The notes under the pieces were generated by a model, which made no database searches, was not told the origin of the DNA, and worked only from the letters and a program-made list of their open reading frames with translations. A stretch of 64,000 nt of DNA from Nitrosomonas communis (GTDB lineage: Bacteria > Pseudomonadota > Gammaproteobacteria > Burkholderiales > Nitrosomonadaceae). Shown here one piece after another: positions 1-12,304 of this stretch (its first letter is position 1; each line of letters starts with the position of its first letter). The position numbers and the translations under genes were made by a program. The stretch spans positions 1,674,001-1,738,000 of the forward strand of contig NZ_CP011451.1 in the NCBI RefSeq assembly GCF_001007935.1, in the 5' to 3' direction.

Positions 1-758
1 GTACAGGTGGATTCCATGAGATGAATGTACATGTGCAAAGCGCCGGGATGCTTCGGATCTTTACGCATGACTTCTTCTGTGATCGCGACAATTTCGGTGG
101 TGCCTTCATAGGGCTGTCCGTCTGGCATCCAGTAGCCCCACGGCCGAACATCCATCATCGATTCGACATAAAGGATGGCGATATCGAGATCATCCGGAAA
201 ACGTTGGTGTGCTGAGCGCATGGCTGCTGCATAAGCCCGATTATTCGCGCTGCGATCTTCTGCATTACCCGTGTAACGTTTTTCCAGTGCACGAATCAGT
301 GCCTGCTCTCTCGGTGTTGTGGTTGCCATCAGCGAGACCGCCTTTTGAACAAGCTCATATGCCTCTTGCTCTGTTTGAGGTTCCATCATCGCATTAATAT
401 TAGGTCCTAGCACGAGCGCCTGACCCCAATACGCCATTGCCAAATTAGGATCGAGGCGTGCCGCTTCGCTGAAGGCATGGCCTGCTTCGGCATGATTGAA
501 CCCATAAGCCAGATTCAACCCCTGATTCATGAATAATTGCGCCTGCGGTTTGTCGGTGCTTACGGGAAAAGTATGGGCGCCAAGATTCAGCAGCTTGGGC
601 ACGAGCTGACCAGCTGGCCCGGGATGATGGGCTGGCTGCCTGTGTTCATGCTTATGAACCGAGGTGGGTTGATCTGCCGCCTGTGCTAAATTTATCTGAG
701 CCTGTGAGCTTAACGAGATGGTAACGGTAATCAGGAAACGAAGGAACTGGTCTATCAT
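1..758 (-). CDS. TPR-containing secreted protein, 3' end outside window
   Basis: The minus-strand frame is open from an ATG at 758 to the window edge, so the C-terminus is missing; about 252 residues are visible. The start has a GAGGG ribosome binding site seven bases upstream. Residues 1-28 form a hydrophobic signal peptide ending near QAADQ, followed by a His-rich stretch. From about residue 75 come helical repeats with TPR-type spacing (GLNLAYGFNHAEAGHAFSEA, then LDPNLAMAYWGQAL), which usually act as a protein-binding scaffold. The partner is unknown. It is transcribed in the same direction as hppA but is separated from it by a small gene and a terminator. Two short plus-strand frames over it are shadows. 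Confidence 0.8.
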   Translation of the reverse strand, partial: MIDQFLRFLITVTISLSSQAQINLAQAADQPTSVHKHEHRQPAHHPGPAGQLVPKLLNLGAHTFPVSTDKPQAQLFMNQGLNLAYGFNHAEAGHAFSEAARLDPNLAMAYWGQALVLGPNINAMMEPQTEQEAYELVQKAVSLMATTTPREQALIRALEKRYTGNAEDRSANNRAYAAAMRSAHQRFPDDLDIAILYVESMMDVRPWGYWMPDGQPYEGTTEIVAITEEVMRKDPKHPGALHMYIHLMESTC

Positions 759-900
759 AATTGCCCTCTTTGTCTATACAACAGGTAATCCTACTTTATC
801 ATTAAGATTGATTTTGTAATAGAACTAGGTAGAGTGGGATGATGGAATCTGGTCTGACTGATCATTGCCAGACCAGAAGGAACTCGCTCTTACAGCTTTT

Positions 901-1200
901 TCAATAGGATAAGGGACTAGGCTGTCCTTCTAAAACCAGTCTGCCATTTTCATCGACTCTCATGTCAAAAGTACGCCAGTCCCGTGTTTTAACATGAACA
1001 TCATAAGTAGTGGCTGAATTCATTATTTCCTTTTCAATTTTCTGAGCCTCCCCGCCTTGTAAGTTGGCAATGATCGTTTGTTGAACAGGTTCTGGAAGCT
1101 GGTATAGCTTGACCTCTGCTTCATATTTATGAGCGAAGATGGGTGTAACAAAAGCGGTAAGGGCAATCGCGGGGATAAGGGTACGTGCTTTAATATTCAT
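901..1200 (-). CDS. Small secreted protein, PepSY-like
   Basis: This 99-residue protein has a clear signal peptide (about residues 1-23, cleavage after IFA-HK) and should act in the periplasm. The mature part, with Gln/Glu-rich helix and a final strand set ending in VDENGRLVLEG, looks like a PepSY-type fold, a family often inhibiting or binding peptidases; this is fold-level resemblance only. An AGGAG site precedes the ATG by six bases. It stands alone between the TPR gene and the terminator downstream of hppA. Function not known. Confidence 0.7.
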   Translation of the reverse strand: MNIKARTLIPAIALTAFVTPIFAHKYEAEVKLYQLPEPVQQTIIANLQGGEAQKIEKEIMNSATTYDVHVKTRDWRTFDMRVDENGRLVLEGQPSPLSY

Positions 1201-1393
1201 CTTAATTCTCCTGTGAATGTTGTTAATACAAACAGTTACATAGAGTTTCTGATAAAGACTGTCAACACGAGTGGCTGTTAGTGAGCGGATAGCAACTTAA
1301 GAGTTAATTTGCTCAGAGGCACTCACGGTCAATCCTACGTAAAGTAGTAAGAGAAAGCAATGAGAAGATGATGACAAGGCAGTCAATAGCCAG

Positions 1394-1433
1394 AAAAAAA
1401 AAAAGCCCATCAGTCAAGCTGATGGGCTTTTTT
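1394..1433. terminator. Bidirectional rho-independent terminator after hppA
   Basis: An 11-bp perfect stem (AAGCCCATCAG / CTGATGGGCTT, arms 1403-1413 and 1419-1429) with a five-base loop is flanked by an A-run on the left and a T-run on the right, so it can stop transcription in both directions. It lies 35 bases past the hppA stop codon. Confidence 0.9.
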
Positions 1434-1467
1434 CATAACAATAATTATTACATTGCACAGCAAAATA

Positions 1468-3525
1468 CTACAGCAAAGGAATAATCAGCAATGCTACGAT
1501 ATTGATAATTTTGATGAGTGGATTAATAGCTGGGCCAGCCGTATCTTTGTACGGATCGCCAACAGTATCACCGGTAACTGCTGATTTGTGCGCTTCACTT
1601 CCTTTACCACCATAGTTACCATCTTCAATATATTTTTTCGCATTATCCCATGCACCACCACCCGTTGTCATGGAAATAGCCACGAACAGACCGGTAATGA
1701 TAGAGCCCATCAATACACCACCGAGTGCTTGTGGGCCTAGGATGATGCCCACCAACAGAGGAATCAGAACTGGCAGCAACGAGGGTGCGATCATTTCTTT
1801 AATGGCTGCTTTGGTCAGCATGTCCACCGCACGTGAATAATCCGGTTTACCTGTGCCTTCCATGATACCCGGAATTTCACTGAATTGACGGCGCACTTCA
1901 ATGACGACAGAACCTGCGGCACGCCCAACGGCTTCCATTGACATGGCACCAAACAGGTAAGGCACCATACCACCAATGAACAGACCGATAATGACCAGGT
2001 GGTTAGACAAATCAAAAGTGAGCAACTTATTAGCATGCTCCAGACCATAGGTATAATCAGCAAACAGCACGAGTGCAGCTAACCCTGCGGAACCAATGGC
2101 ATAACCTTTGGTAACGGCTTTGGTGGTGTTACCGACGGCATCGAGTGGATCAGTAATCGCACGCACGGACTCGGGCATGCCGGACATTTCAGCAATACCA
2201 CCTGCATTGTCCGTAATGGGGCCATAGGCATCCAGTGCCACAATAATACCGGTCATGGACAGCATGGCGGTAGCGGCAATGGCAATCCCATACAGACCTG
2301 CCAGCGAATAGGCAATCAGGATACTTGCACACACGGCCAGAACAGGTGCAGCCGTAGCGCGCATGGACACGCCCAGACCTGCGATAATATTGGTACCATG
2401 CCCTGTCGTTGATGCGTTAGCGATGTGCTGAACAGGTGGATATTCGGTCGAGGTGTAATACTCGGTGATGATGACCATCAATCCAGTCAGGATCAACCCG
2501 ATCGCCGCGCAAATAAACAAGCGCATAACCAGTTCGCCGCCAGCGATATCAACCCCATCCAGGTTTAATGACAGACCACCCATAAACCAGACAGTGACGG
2601 GCAGATAGGCGAAGAACGCAATGCCACCTGCAACAGCCAGGCCGCGGTAAAGCGCATTCATGATTTTGCCGCCTTCACGCATCTTGACATAATAGCAACC
2701 GATGATAGAAGCGACGATCGAGACCGCACCGAGCATCAATGGATAAACAACAGCGTTGGCAGCGTCTGACGTGAACAACAAAGAACCCAGTATCATGGTC
2801 GCGATGATGGTAACGGCATAGGTTTCAAACAAATCGGCTGCCATCCCGGCACAATCACCCACATTATCCCCTACGTTATCCGCAATGACTGCCGGATTGC
2901 GTGGATCGTCTTCAGGAATGCCCGCTTCGACCTTGCCTACCAAGTCTGCGCCAACGTCTGCACCTTTTGTGAAAATACCTCCACCCAGACGTGCGAAAAT
3001 GGAAATCAGCGAACCACCAAAGGCAAAACCAACCAGTGGATGAATGATGTCGCTCATAGCCTGGTCAGCAGTTGAATCGCTGTATAACATTGCGCAATAC
3101 CCTGCTACCCCCAATAATCCAAGTCCTACCACCAGCATGCCAGTCACGGCACCGCCGCGGAAGGCAATCTCCAATGCTTGATTCAGACCGGAACGTGCCG
3201 CTTCGGCCGTGCGTACATTAGATTGTACCGATACGGTCATACCCATGAAACCAGCGACACCAGAAAGCACTGCACCTAAGGCAAAGCCAAAGGCTGTGCT
3301 CCATGAAAGGGCCGCGCCTATGGCCAGAAATAAAAGCAAACCAACCATACCGATGGTCATGTATTGGCGCTTGAGATAAGCCGACGCACCTTCTTGTATA
3401 GCAGCAGCGATTTCCTGCATACGTGCATTGCCGGGAGACTGCGCATAGATACGCCGGATCCAGATGCCACTGAAAACCAGGGCAAGAATCGCGCTGATAA
3501 TTGCGATCGTTAAACCGTTTGCCAT
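1468..3525 (-). CDS. hppA: K+-independent proton-translocating inorganic pyrophosphatase
   Basis: Membrane H+-PPase couples hydrolysis of PPi to proton pumping across the inner membrane. The 685-residue product has about 16 hydrophobic segments and the family's cytosolic substrate motifs, including [11 protein letters not shown] and [19 protein letters not shown] (around residues 190-230) and a C-terminal [20 protein letters not shown]. The motif [10 protein letters not shown] near residue 465 carries Lys at the position that separates K+-independent enzymes (Lys) from K+-dependent ones (Ala), so this one should not need potassium. An upstream TTG at 3537 is in frame, but the ATG at 3525 has GGAG six bases before it and is preferred. 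It lies downstream of the PPi-phosphofructokinase and adk genes on the same strand, with a structured leader between (3544-3590). Confidence 0.96.
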   Translation of the reverse strand: MANGLTIAIISAILALVFSGIWIRRIYAQSPGNARMQEIAAAIQEGASAYLKRQYMTIGMVGLLLFLAIGAALSWSTAFGFALGAVLSGVAGFMGMTVSVQSNVRTAEAARSGLNQALEIAFRGGAVTGMLVVGLGLLGVAGYCAMLYSDSTADQAMSDIIHPLVGFAFGGSLISIFARLGGGIFTKGADVGADLVGKVEAGIPEDDPRNPAVIADNVGDNVGDCAGMAADLFETYAVTIIATMILGSLLFTSDAANAVVYPLMLGAVSIVASIIGCYYVKMREGGKIMNALYRGLAVAGGIAFFAYLPVTVWFMGGLSLNLDGVDIAGGELVMRLFICAAIGLILTGLMVIITEYYTSTEYPPVQHIANASTTGHGTNIIAGLGVSMRATAAPVLAVCASILIAYSLAGLYGIAIAATAMLSMTGIIVALDAYGPITDNAGGIAEMSGMPESVRAITDPLDAVGNTTKAVTKGYAIGSAGLAALVLFADYTYGLEHANKLLTFDLSNHLVIIGLFIGGMVPYLFGAMSMEAVGRAAGSVVIEVRRQFSEIPGIMEGTGKPDYSRAVDMLTKAAIKEMIAPSLLPVLIPLLVGIILGPQALGGVLMGSIITGLFVAISMTTGGGAWDNAKKYIEDGNYGGKGSEAHKSAVTGDTVGDPYKDTAGPAINPLIKIINIVALLIIPLL

Positions 3526-3543
3526 AAAGAACTCCAATTAAAG

Positions 3544-3590
3544 CCAGACCACCTGAAAAACATGCGAAATTTGGTCTGGAAATTTCGCAT
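3544..3590 (-). promoter_or_regulatory. Possible H-type pseudoknot in the hppA leader
   Basis: Read on the minus strand, an 11-bp perfect stem (ATGCGAAATTT at 3590-3580 with AAATTTCGCAT at 3572-3562) closes a seven-base loop, CCAGACC (3579-3573). Eleven bases after the stem comes GGTCTGG (3550-3544), the exact complement of the loop. GGTCTGG ends eight bases before the GGAG ribosome binding site of hppA. The geometry fits a pseudoknot that could gate translation. The stem is also followed by GTTTTTC, so it may alternatively act as a weak terminator or attenuator after the phosphofructokinase gene. Confidence 0.55.
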
Positions 3591-3667
3591 CAATCATCTA
3601 ATTTGAACCAGAAACAGCAAGAGCGCCTATTTTATACGTCTTGCTGTCAGAATGTAACTATATGAGA

Positions 3668-4927
3668 CTAAAGCTTGAATTCACCCAATTTCTTACTGAC
3701 TCCGGTGTTCTGCAACCGGACATAATCGGGCAATCCATTCTTATAAGGAGGGTAATCTTCTCCTTCTATTAATGGCGAGAGATACTGACGACATTTTTCT
3801 GTAATGCCAAAACCATCCTCAGTAATAAAGTCGGCCGGCATCATTTTCTCTACATTTGCCACTTTTGATAATTCAGCCATACCGACTTTCCAGCTATAAG
3901 GGGTGTTGGAGACACGCTCAATGGTTGGCATGACTGAGTTATGCCCAGCGATCGCATATTCGACAGCGGCTTTACCCATCGCATAGGCTTGCTCCACATC
4001 AGTTTTGGAGGCAATATGTCGTGCTGCACGCTGGAGATAATCAGCCACCCCCCAGTGGTATTTTAGACCAAGACCATCTTTGATAATATTGGCCACTACC
4101 GGCGCGACGCCGCCTAGCTGCGCATGACCAAACGCATCGCGTAATCCCTGGTCAGAAAGGAACTTGTCATCCGAGCCCTTGACCCCTTCTGACACCACTA
4201 CTGAGCAATAACCAAATTGCTTGACATAGCTATCGATTTTAGCGAGAAATTTTTCTTTTTCAAAAGTGATTTCTGGAAACAGGATCACGATAGGTATTTC
4301 ACAGTCTTTACTGGAAGCTAATCCGCCCGCTGCCGCAATCCATCCTGCGTGACGGCCCATGACTTCGAGCACGAACACTTTGGTAGAGGTTTTAGCCATG
4401 CTGGCTACGTCAAAACTGGCTTCGCGTGTCGATACTGCAATATATTTTGCGACCGAGCCAAACCCGGGGCAACAATCGGTAATGGGCAAATCATTATCGA
4501 CTGTCTTCGGCACATGAATGGCTTGGATAGGATAACCGAGTGTATCTGAGAGCTGTGATACTTTCAGGCAGGTATCTGCTGAATCTCCACCGCCATTATA
4601 AAAAAAATAACCAATATCGTGTGCCTTGAACACTTCAATCAGACGCTCATATTCGCGCCGGTTCTGTTCCAGGCTTTTCAGTTTATAACGGCAGGAACCA
4701 AAGGCACCCGAAGGGGTATGACGTAATGCTCTGATTGCTTCGGCGGATTCTGCGCTGGTATCAATCAAATCCTCCGTCAGTGCGCCAATGATACCATTTC
4801 GACCAGCGAACACCTTACCGATTTTGTCGCTATGCGCACGGGCTGTTTCCAGAACGCCCGCCGCAGAGGCATTAATAACGGCAGTTACACCGCCGGATTG
4901 CGCATAAAATGCATTTTTTATTGCCAT
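3668..4927 (-). CDS. pfp: Pyrophosphate-dependent 6-phosphofructokinase
   Basis: This 419-residue cytosolic enzyme phosphorylates fructose 6-phosphate with PPi, and can run in reverse to make PPi. Motifs seen are an N-terminal AQSGGVTAVINAS phosphate loop, NGGGDSADT near residue 112, PKTVDND near residue 140 and VMGRHAGW near residue 190. The Asp in GGGDS, in place of the Gly of ATP-using enzymes, and the Lys of PKTVDND are the established marks of PPi specificity. The ATG at 4927 has GGGAG upstream. It sits between adk and hppA on the same strand; all three handle PPi or adenylate pools, which suggests a joint role in PPi economy. In Nitrosomonas-like bacteria the reaction probably serves gluconeogenic or Calvin-cycle flux (inference). 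Confidence 0.93.
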   Translation of the reverse strand: MAIKNAFYAQSGGVTAVINASAAGVLETARAHSDKIGKVFAGRNGIIGALTEDLIDTSAESAEAIRALRHTPSGAFGSCRYKLKSLEQNRREYERLIEVFKAHDIGYFFYNGGGDSADTCLKVSQLSDTLGYPIQAIHVPKTVDNDLPITDCCPGFGSVAKYIAVSTREASFDVASMAKTSTKVFVLEVMGRHAGWIAAAGGLASSKDCEIPIVILFPEITFEKEKFLAKIDSYVKQFGYCSVVVSEGVKGSDDKFLSDQGLRDAFGHAQLGGVAPVVANIIKDGLGLKYHWGVADYLQRAARHIASKTDVEQAYAMGKAAVEYAIAGHNSVMPTIERVSNTPYSWKVGMAELSKVANVEKMMPADFITEDGFGITEKCRQYLSPLIEGEDYPPYKNGLPDYVRLQNTGVSKKLGEFKL

Positions 4928-5038
4928 ATGATTTTTTTTCTCCCGAGTGATTAAAACGTTAGCACATCTTTTTTATTTGTTTTCAGAAATAGCTCAATCG
5001 CTTATTAATTATCAAAAAACTTTTAGGAATTTTTAGAA

Positions 5039-5743
<705 letters not shown>

Positions 5744-5874
5744 TTAATGTCAGTAAATTCAAATTATATCGCAGGCTAGGCATATACTTGAAGTTTTTGC
5801 TGATTTTTCGTAAGGCTTCCTATACATCATGCAATAAGCTACTGCAAGTTTGTTTTTTCCGGTATTGAATATGC

Positions 5875-5880
5875 GATAAT
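5875..5880 (+). promoter_or_regulatory. Candidate -10 element of the recA promoter
   Basis: GATAAT preceded by TATGC lies 27 bases before the recA start and resembles an extended -10 box; a T-rich stretch near 5851-5858 could be a weak -35. No convincing LexA box (CTGT-N8-ACAG) was found in the 200-base gap. Confidence 0.3.
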
Positions 5881-5907
5881 TCTATGAATTGTTAACAGGA
5901 AAAAAAG

Positions 5908-6942
5908 ATGGACGAAAATAGAAATAAAGCGCTGGCTGCTGCGCTTTCCCAGATTGAAAAGCAGTTTGGTAAAGGTTCCATCATGCGGATGGATGCTAGC
6001 GATGTGGCTAGCGATATTCAAGTGGTTTCTACCGGGTCCTTGGGGTTGGATATTGCATTAGGTGTCGGTGGATTACCACGCGGCCGGATCATTGAAATTT
6101 ATGGCCCTGAATCATCCGGTAAAACTACGCTGACTTTGCAGGTGATTGCCGAGATGCAAAAAATGGGCGGGACGGCTGCCTTTATCGATGCCGAGCACGC
6201 ACTGGATCCGCAATATGCTCAGAAAATAGGGGTCAATATTCAGGAGCTGCTGATTTCTCAGCCCGATAATGGCGAGCAGGCACTTGAAATAACCGATATG
6301 CTGGTTCGTTCCGGCTCGGTCGATATCGTCGTGGTCGACTCAGTGGCCGCATTGACTCCACGCGCGGAGATTGAAGGTGAGATGGGTGAACCGCAGATGG
6401 GGTTACAAGCAAGACTGATGTCGCAGGCGTTGCGTAAATTGACGGCCAATATCAAGCGCAGCAACACCATGGTCATCTTCATCAATCAGATCCGCATGAA
6501 GATCGGCGTGATCTTTGGCAATCCCGAAACGACGACTGGCGGCAACGCCTTAAAGTTTTATGCCTCGGTCCGATTGGATATCCGCCGCACTGGCTCGATC
6601 AAAAAGGGCGAAGAAGTGATCGGCAATGAAACGCGGGTGAAAGTTGTCAAGAACAAGGTAGCGCCACCATTCAAGGAAGCTGAGTTCGATATTCTTTATG
6701 GGGAAGGCATCTCGCGGGAAAGTGAAATCATTGAATTGGGGGTATTGTATAAATTAATCGAGAAAGCAGGTGCCTGGTATTCTTACAATGGTGAAAAGAT
6801 CGGTCAAGGTAGGGACAATGTGCGCGATTATCTGAAAGAGCATAAGGAAATGGCCAAAGAAATCGAGCAAAAAATCCGAGCTGTCGCGGGTCTGACTGAA
6901 CTGCCTAAAGCCGTTCAGTCAGAAGAGAAAACCGGTGATTGA
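5908..6942 (+). CDS. recA: Recombinase RecA
   Basis: RecA forms the nucleoprotein filament for homologous recombination and SOS signalling. At 344 residues it has normal length. The Walker [10 protein letters not shown] is near residue 66, the family signature with [14 protein letters not shown] near 215, and an acidic tail closes the protein. An AGGA site precedes the ATG. The stop codon overlaps the recX start by one base (TGATG), a translational coupling arrangement common for this pair. Confidence 0.98.
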   Translation: MDENRNKALAAALSQIEKQFGKGSIMRMDASDVASDIQVVSTGSLGLDIALGVGGLPRGRIIEIYGPESSGKTTLTLQVIAEMQKMGGTAAFIDAEHALDPQYAQKIGVNIQELLISQPDNGEQALEITDMLVRSGSVDIVVVDSVAALTPRAEIEGEMGEPQMGLQARLMSQALRKLTANIKRSNTMVIFINQIRMKIGVIFGNPETTTGGNALKFYASVRLDIRRTGSIKKGEEVIGNETRVKVVKNKVAPPFKEAEFDILYGEGISRESEIIELGVLYKLIEKAGAWYSYNGEKIGQGRDNVRDYLKEHKEMAKEIEQKIRAVAGLTELPKAVQSEEKTGD

Positions 6943-7391
6943 TGAATGTCAAGCAAAGTTTACAAACCCGCGCCCTGCACCTGTTAGCCAGACGCGAATA
7001 TTCCCGGCTTGAACTGGAAAAGAAGCTGGCTGGGCACGCTGAGACACCCGAGGCGCTATCAGAAGTACTGGATACACTGGAACATCGAGGGTTGCTCTCG
7101 GCAGAACGGTTAGTCGAACAAGTAGTGCATGGTCGCCGGCACAAATATGGTGCGCAGCGCATTCGCCATGAGTTAAAAGAAAAAGGCATTGCTGATCATT
7201 TGATCGATACGGCAATGTCTGAGTTAAAAGAAACCGAATTACAGACTGCGCGTGAAATATGGCGCAAGAAATTCGGTGTAATGCCTGAAAGTTTGAAAGA
7301 ACGCAGTAAACAGGCGCGCTTTCTGGCAACAAGAGGGTTTTCAGCAGCAACTATTCGCCAGATTCTGGCTTGCCCGGATGAAGAGGGATAA
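6942..7391 (+). CDS. recX: RecA regulator RecX
   Basis: RecX caps and limits RecA filaments. The 149-residue product is made of the expected tandem three-helix repeats, with LLARREYSRLELEKKL near the N-terminus and GAQRIRHELKEKGI in the middle. The ATG at 6942 overlaps the recA stop TGA, and no strong ribosome binding site is seen, so translation is probably coupled to recA. An in-frame TTG at 6939 is possible but less likely. alaS follows after a 42-base gap. Confidence 0.93.
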   Translation: MNVKQSLQTRALHLLARREYSRLELEKKLAGHAETPEALSEVLDTLEHRGLLSAERLVEQVVHGRRHKYGAQRIRHELKEKGIADHLIDTAMSELKETELQTAREIWRKKFGVMPESLKERSKQARFLATRGFSAATIRQILACPDEEG

Positions 7392-7433
7392 AGCCTTGCC
7401 CTCATTGATACGTGTATGAGAAATGGAACCAAC

Positions 7434-10025
7434 ATGAAAAGCAGTGAAATAAGACAAAACTTCCTGGAATTCTTCGAGTCGCATGGCCACACCATCGTCG
7501 CGTCCAGTTCACTTGTTCCAGGCAATGACCCCACCTTGCTGTTCACGAACGCCGGCATGGTGCAATTCAAAGATGTATTTCTGGGCTTGGACAAACGGCC
7601 TTATACGCGGGCGGCGAGTTCACAGCGCTGTGTACGCGCGGGCGGCAAACACAATGACCTGGAGAATGTCGGCTATACCGCGCGGCATCATACATTTTTT
7701 GAAATGCTGGGTAATTTCAGTTTTGGTGATTACTTCAAGCGTAATGCCATCCAGTACGCATGGGAATTTCTGACCAAAGTGCTGTCCATTCCTCAGGAAA
7801 AGCTCTGGGTGACCGTTTATGCCGAAGATGATGAGGCCGCTGACATCTGGTTGAATGAGGTCGGGGTTGAGCCTGCGCGCTTTGTACGCATTGCCACCAT
7901 GGATAATTTCTGGCAGATGGGCGATACCGGTCCGTGCGGGCCGTGTTCCGAGATTTTTTATGATCATGGCCCCGAAGTAGCTGGCGGGCCGCCCGGCTCA
8001 GCCGATGCCGACGGGGATCGGTATATCGAAATCTGGAATCTGGTCTTCATGCAATACAATCGCGATACCAGCGGTACCTTGCACCCTTTGCCCAAACCCT
8101 CGGTCGATACCGGTATGGGGCTGGAGCGGATTTCAGCGGTGATGCAGGAAGTACACAGCAACTATGACATCGATCTGTTCCAGGACTTGATCAAAGCGGC
8201 GGCACGTGAGACACAAACGCATGATTTTTCCAATAACTCGCTCAAAGTGATCGCTGACCATATTCGCGCCTGTGCCTTTCTGATCACCGATGGCGTCATT
8301 CCCGGCAATGAAGGACGGGGTTATGTATTACGCCGCATTATTCGGCGTGCGATTCGGCATGGCTACCGGCTGGAACAGAAAACGCCTTTCTTCCATCGGC
8401 TGGTGGATGATCTCGCTAAAGTGATGGGGCAGGCTTATCCTGAACTCGTGGCCGCCAAAACTCGCGTAGCGAGTGTACTCAAGCAGGAAGAGGAGCGTTT
8501 TGCAGAAACTTTGGAAAACGGAATGCAGGTGCTGGAAGCCGCTTTACGCGAACAAAGCGGCATTCTGCCCGGTGAAACGGTTTTCCGGCTGTATGATACC
8601 TTTGGTTTTCCGGTTGACCTGACAGCGGATATTGCGCGCGAACGCGGTATTAATATCGATCATGCCGGCTTCGAGGAAGCCATGGCAGACCAGCGCGAGC
8701 GTGCGCGCGCTGCTGGCAAATTCACCATGCAAGGTGGCATCGAATATCATGGCATTCCGACCGAATTTTATGGCTATGACAGCCTGCAGCAGGAGGGAAC
8801 CGTGCTTGCCATCTACAAGCAAGGCAGTCAGGTTGATTTTATCGAAGCTGCGGACGAAGCGGTGATCGTGCTCGACCGTACTCCTTTTTATGCAGAGTCG
8901 GGCGGCCAAGTCGGTGATTGCGGTGAACTGCTGGTGGCCAACGGTACGTTTGTGGTGTCTGATACACAGAAAATTCAGGCCAACGTGTATGGTCACAAGG
9001 GTTTTTTAAGCAGCGGCCGGCTGGTCGTTGGCGATTCAGTCCTGGCAAAAGTCAATGCAGTCGCGCGTGCCAATACGGCCAATAATCATTCAGCCACCCA
9101 TTTGCTGCATGCGGCCTTACGCCAAGTACTGGGTCCCCATGTGACGCAGAAAGGTTCACTGGTGGATGCATATCGACTGCGTTTTGATTTTTCTCATCAT
9201 GCGCCGATGCAGCCTGATGAGCTACGTACCGTCGAGCATCTGGTCAATGAGCAGATACGCCATAATCATGACGTAGCCACGCAGCAGATGGGATACGACG
9301 ATGCGATCAAACGCGGCGCCATGGCGCTGTTTGGTGAAAAGTATGGGGCTGATGTGCGCGTAGTCGCAATGGGTGATTTTTCGACAGAGCTGTGTGGAGG
9401 CACCCATGTAGCCCATAGCGGCGATATCGGCTTCTTCAAGATTATCAGTGAATCAGGTGTGGCCGCCGGCATTCGGCGTATTGAAGCCGTTACCGGGCAG
9501 GCTGCCGTAGAATATGCGCAGCAGCGTGAACTGCAATTACTCGCAATTAGCGATACCCTGAAAGCCGCTCCCCAGGAAGTCAGCCAGAAAATTACTCAAC
9601 TGCTCGATCATGCCCGGCAGTTGGAACGAGAGCTCACTTCAATGAAATCTAAGCTGGCTACGCTGCAAAGTGGTGAGCTGAGTAAGCAAGTCAATGAAAT
9701 CAAAGGAGTGAAAATACTGGCGGCTCGCCTGGAAGGCGTGAATGCCAAAATCCTGCGTGAAACTCTCGATAATTTTAAGCATCAATTAAAATCATGCATC
9801 GTCGTACTGGCAACGGCAGAAGCCGGGAAAGTGACGCTTATTGCTGGGATCACCGATGATTTGACCGCAAAAGTCAAAGCGGGAGAGTTGATCAATTATG
9901 TTGCCCAGCAGGTAGGGGGTAAAGGAGGCGGACGGGCGGATATGGCGCAGGCGGGCGGTACCTTGCCGGATAAACTGCCTGATGCATTACAGAGTGTGGC
10001 CGGTTGGGTAGAGAAAAGATTATAG
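7434..10025 (+). CDS. alaS: Alanyl-tRNA synthetase
   Basis: AlaS charges tRNA-Ala and edits mischarged Ser/Gly. The 863-residue product has the class II aminoacylation core near the N-terminus ([15 protein letters not shown] region, and [13 protein letters not shown] near 300), the editing domain metal site HSATHLLH near 552 with CGGTH near 653, a coiled coil and a C-Ala domain ending in [15 protein letters not shown] prefer the ATG at 7434 ([10 protein letters not shown]), which matches the usual family start and has GGA six bases upstream; an ATG at 7416 would add six residues. Position after recA-recX is typical of proteobacteria. Confidence 0.97.
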   Translation: MKSSEIRQNFLEFFESHGHTIVASSSLVPGNDPTLLFTNAGMVQFKDVFLGLDKRPYTRAASSQRCVRAGGKHNDLENVGYTARHHTFFEMLGNFSFGDYFKRNAIQYAWEFLTKVLSIPQEKLWVTVYAEDDEAADIWLNEVGVEPARFVRIATMDNFWQMGDTGPCGPCSEIFYDHGPEVAGGPPGSADADGDRYIEIWNLVFMQYNRDTSGTLHPLPKPSVDTGMGLERISAVMQEVHSNYDIDLFQDLIKAAARETQTHDFSNNSLKVIADHIRACAFLITDGVIPGNEGRGYVLRRIIRRAIRHGYRLEQKTPFFHRLVDDLAKVMGQAYPELVAAKTRVASVLKQEEERFAETLENGMQVLEAALREQSGILPGETVFRLYDTFGFPVDLTADIARERGINIDHAGFEEAMADQRERARAAGKFTMQGGIEYHGIPTEFYGYDSLQQEGTVLAIYKQGSQVDFIEAADEAVIVLDRTPFYAESGGQVGDCGELLVANGTFVVSDTQKIQANVYGHKGFLSSGRLVVGDSVLAKVNAVARANTANNHSATHLLHAALRQVLGPHVTQKGSLVDAYRLRFDFSHHAPMQPDELRTVEHLVNEQIRHNHDVATQQMGYDDAIKRGAMALFGEKYGADVRVVAMGDFSTELCGGTHVAHSGDIGFFKIISESGVAAGIRRIEAVTGQAAVEYAQQRELQLLAISDTLKAAPQEVSQKITQLLDHARQLERELTSMKSKLATLQSGELSKQVNEIKGVKILAARLEGVNAKILRETLDNFKHQLKSCIVVLATAEAGKVTLIAGITDDLTAKVKAGELINYVAQQVGGKGGGRADMAQAGGTLPDKLPDALQSVAGWVEKRL

Positions 10026-10099
10026 CAGTAGTATTCAGTCACTCGACTCAAGCAGTTTAACCGGTTAATAGTAAATTAATCTGGTATGAGGAGAGCAAG

Positions 10100-10762
10100 A
10101 TGAAAAAACTATCCAGAAGAAAGTTTATTAAGTTGGGGATAACAGGTGGAGTCGTCGGCGCCTTAACACCAAAAAGAGGGGCGGCCAAAACGCTGCTGGC
10201 ACCTACCCCTCCTGAAACAGAAGGTCCGTTTTATCCCGTGACCCCGCAGGACGATAAAGATTTTGATTTGACGCGTATACAAGGCCGTGATGGCGTGGCG
10301 CAAGGTAAACACATGATCGTTACCGGAAGTGTGCTGGATAATCATGGTCAGCCAGTGCCCCAGGCTACGGTCGAAATCTGGCAGGCTAATGCAAAGGGGC
10401 GCTACCGTCACCCGCAGGATGCTAATCCTGCACCCCTGGATCCGAATTTTCAGGGCTGGGCAATCGTATCGACAGATGAGAATGGCGAATTTCGTTTTAA
10501 AACCGTCATGCCGGGCTCGTATCCCGCATCATCCACCTGGGTACGGCCACCTCATATCCATTTCAAGATATCTAAAAAGGGCTACGAGGAATTGACCACC
10601 CAAATGTATTTTCCTGGGGAAGCACTGAATGAAACCGATTTATTGCTCAACCAGAAAAGCCCCTCGGAGCGTTTGTTGATGATCGCCAGAAAAAGAGGCC
10701 CATCAGAAACAGAAGCGCTGGAGGTTTACGAGTATGCTATCGTGCTCAATCAAAAATCTTAA
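10100..10762 (+). CDS. Tat-exported intradiol ring-cleavage dioxygenase family protein
   Basis: The 220-residue protein begins with a twin-arginine signal (SRRKFIKLG, then a hydrophobic stretch to about residue 30), so it is probably folded with its metal and exported to the periplasm. The rest is the protocatechuate 3,4-dioxygenase-type beta fold: TEGPFYP, GSVLDNHGQPVPQATVEIWQ, and Fe(III) ligands recognisable as Tyr in GRYRHP, Tyr in MPGSYP and two His in RPPHIHF. The substrate is unknown; family members act on catechol-like rings. A GGAG site lies seven bases before the ATG. No aromatic-degradation genes are nearby, so the role is not clear from context. Confidence 0.87.
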   Translation: MKKLSRRKFIKLGITGGVVGALTPKRGAAKTLLAPTPPETEGPFYPVTPQDDKDFDLTRIQGRDGVAQGKHMIVTGSVLDNHGQPVPQATVEIWQANAKGRYRHPQDANPAPLDPNFQGWAIVSTDENGEFRFKTVMPGSYPASSTWVRPPHIHFKISKKGYEELTTQMYFPGEALNETDLLLNQKSPSERLLMIARKRGPSETEALEVYEYAIVLNQKS

Positions 10763-10778
10763 ATTATATTTTTATTAA

Positions 10779-12300
<1,522 letters not shown>

Positions 12301-12304
<4 letters not shown>

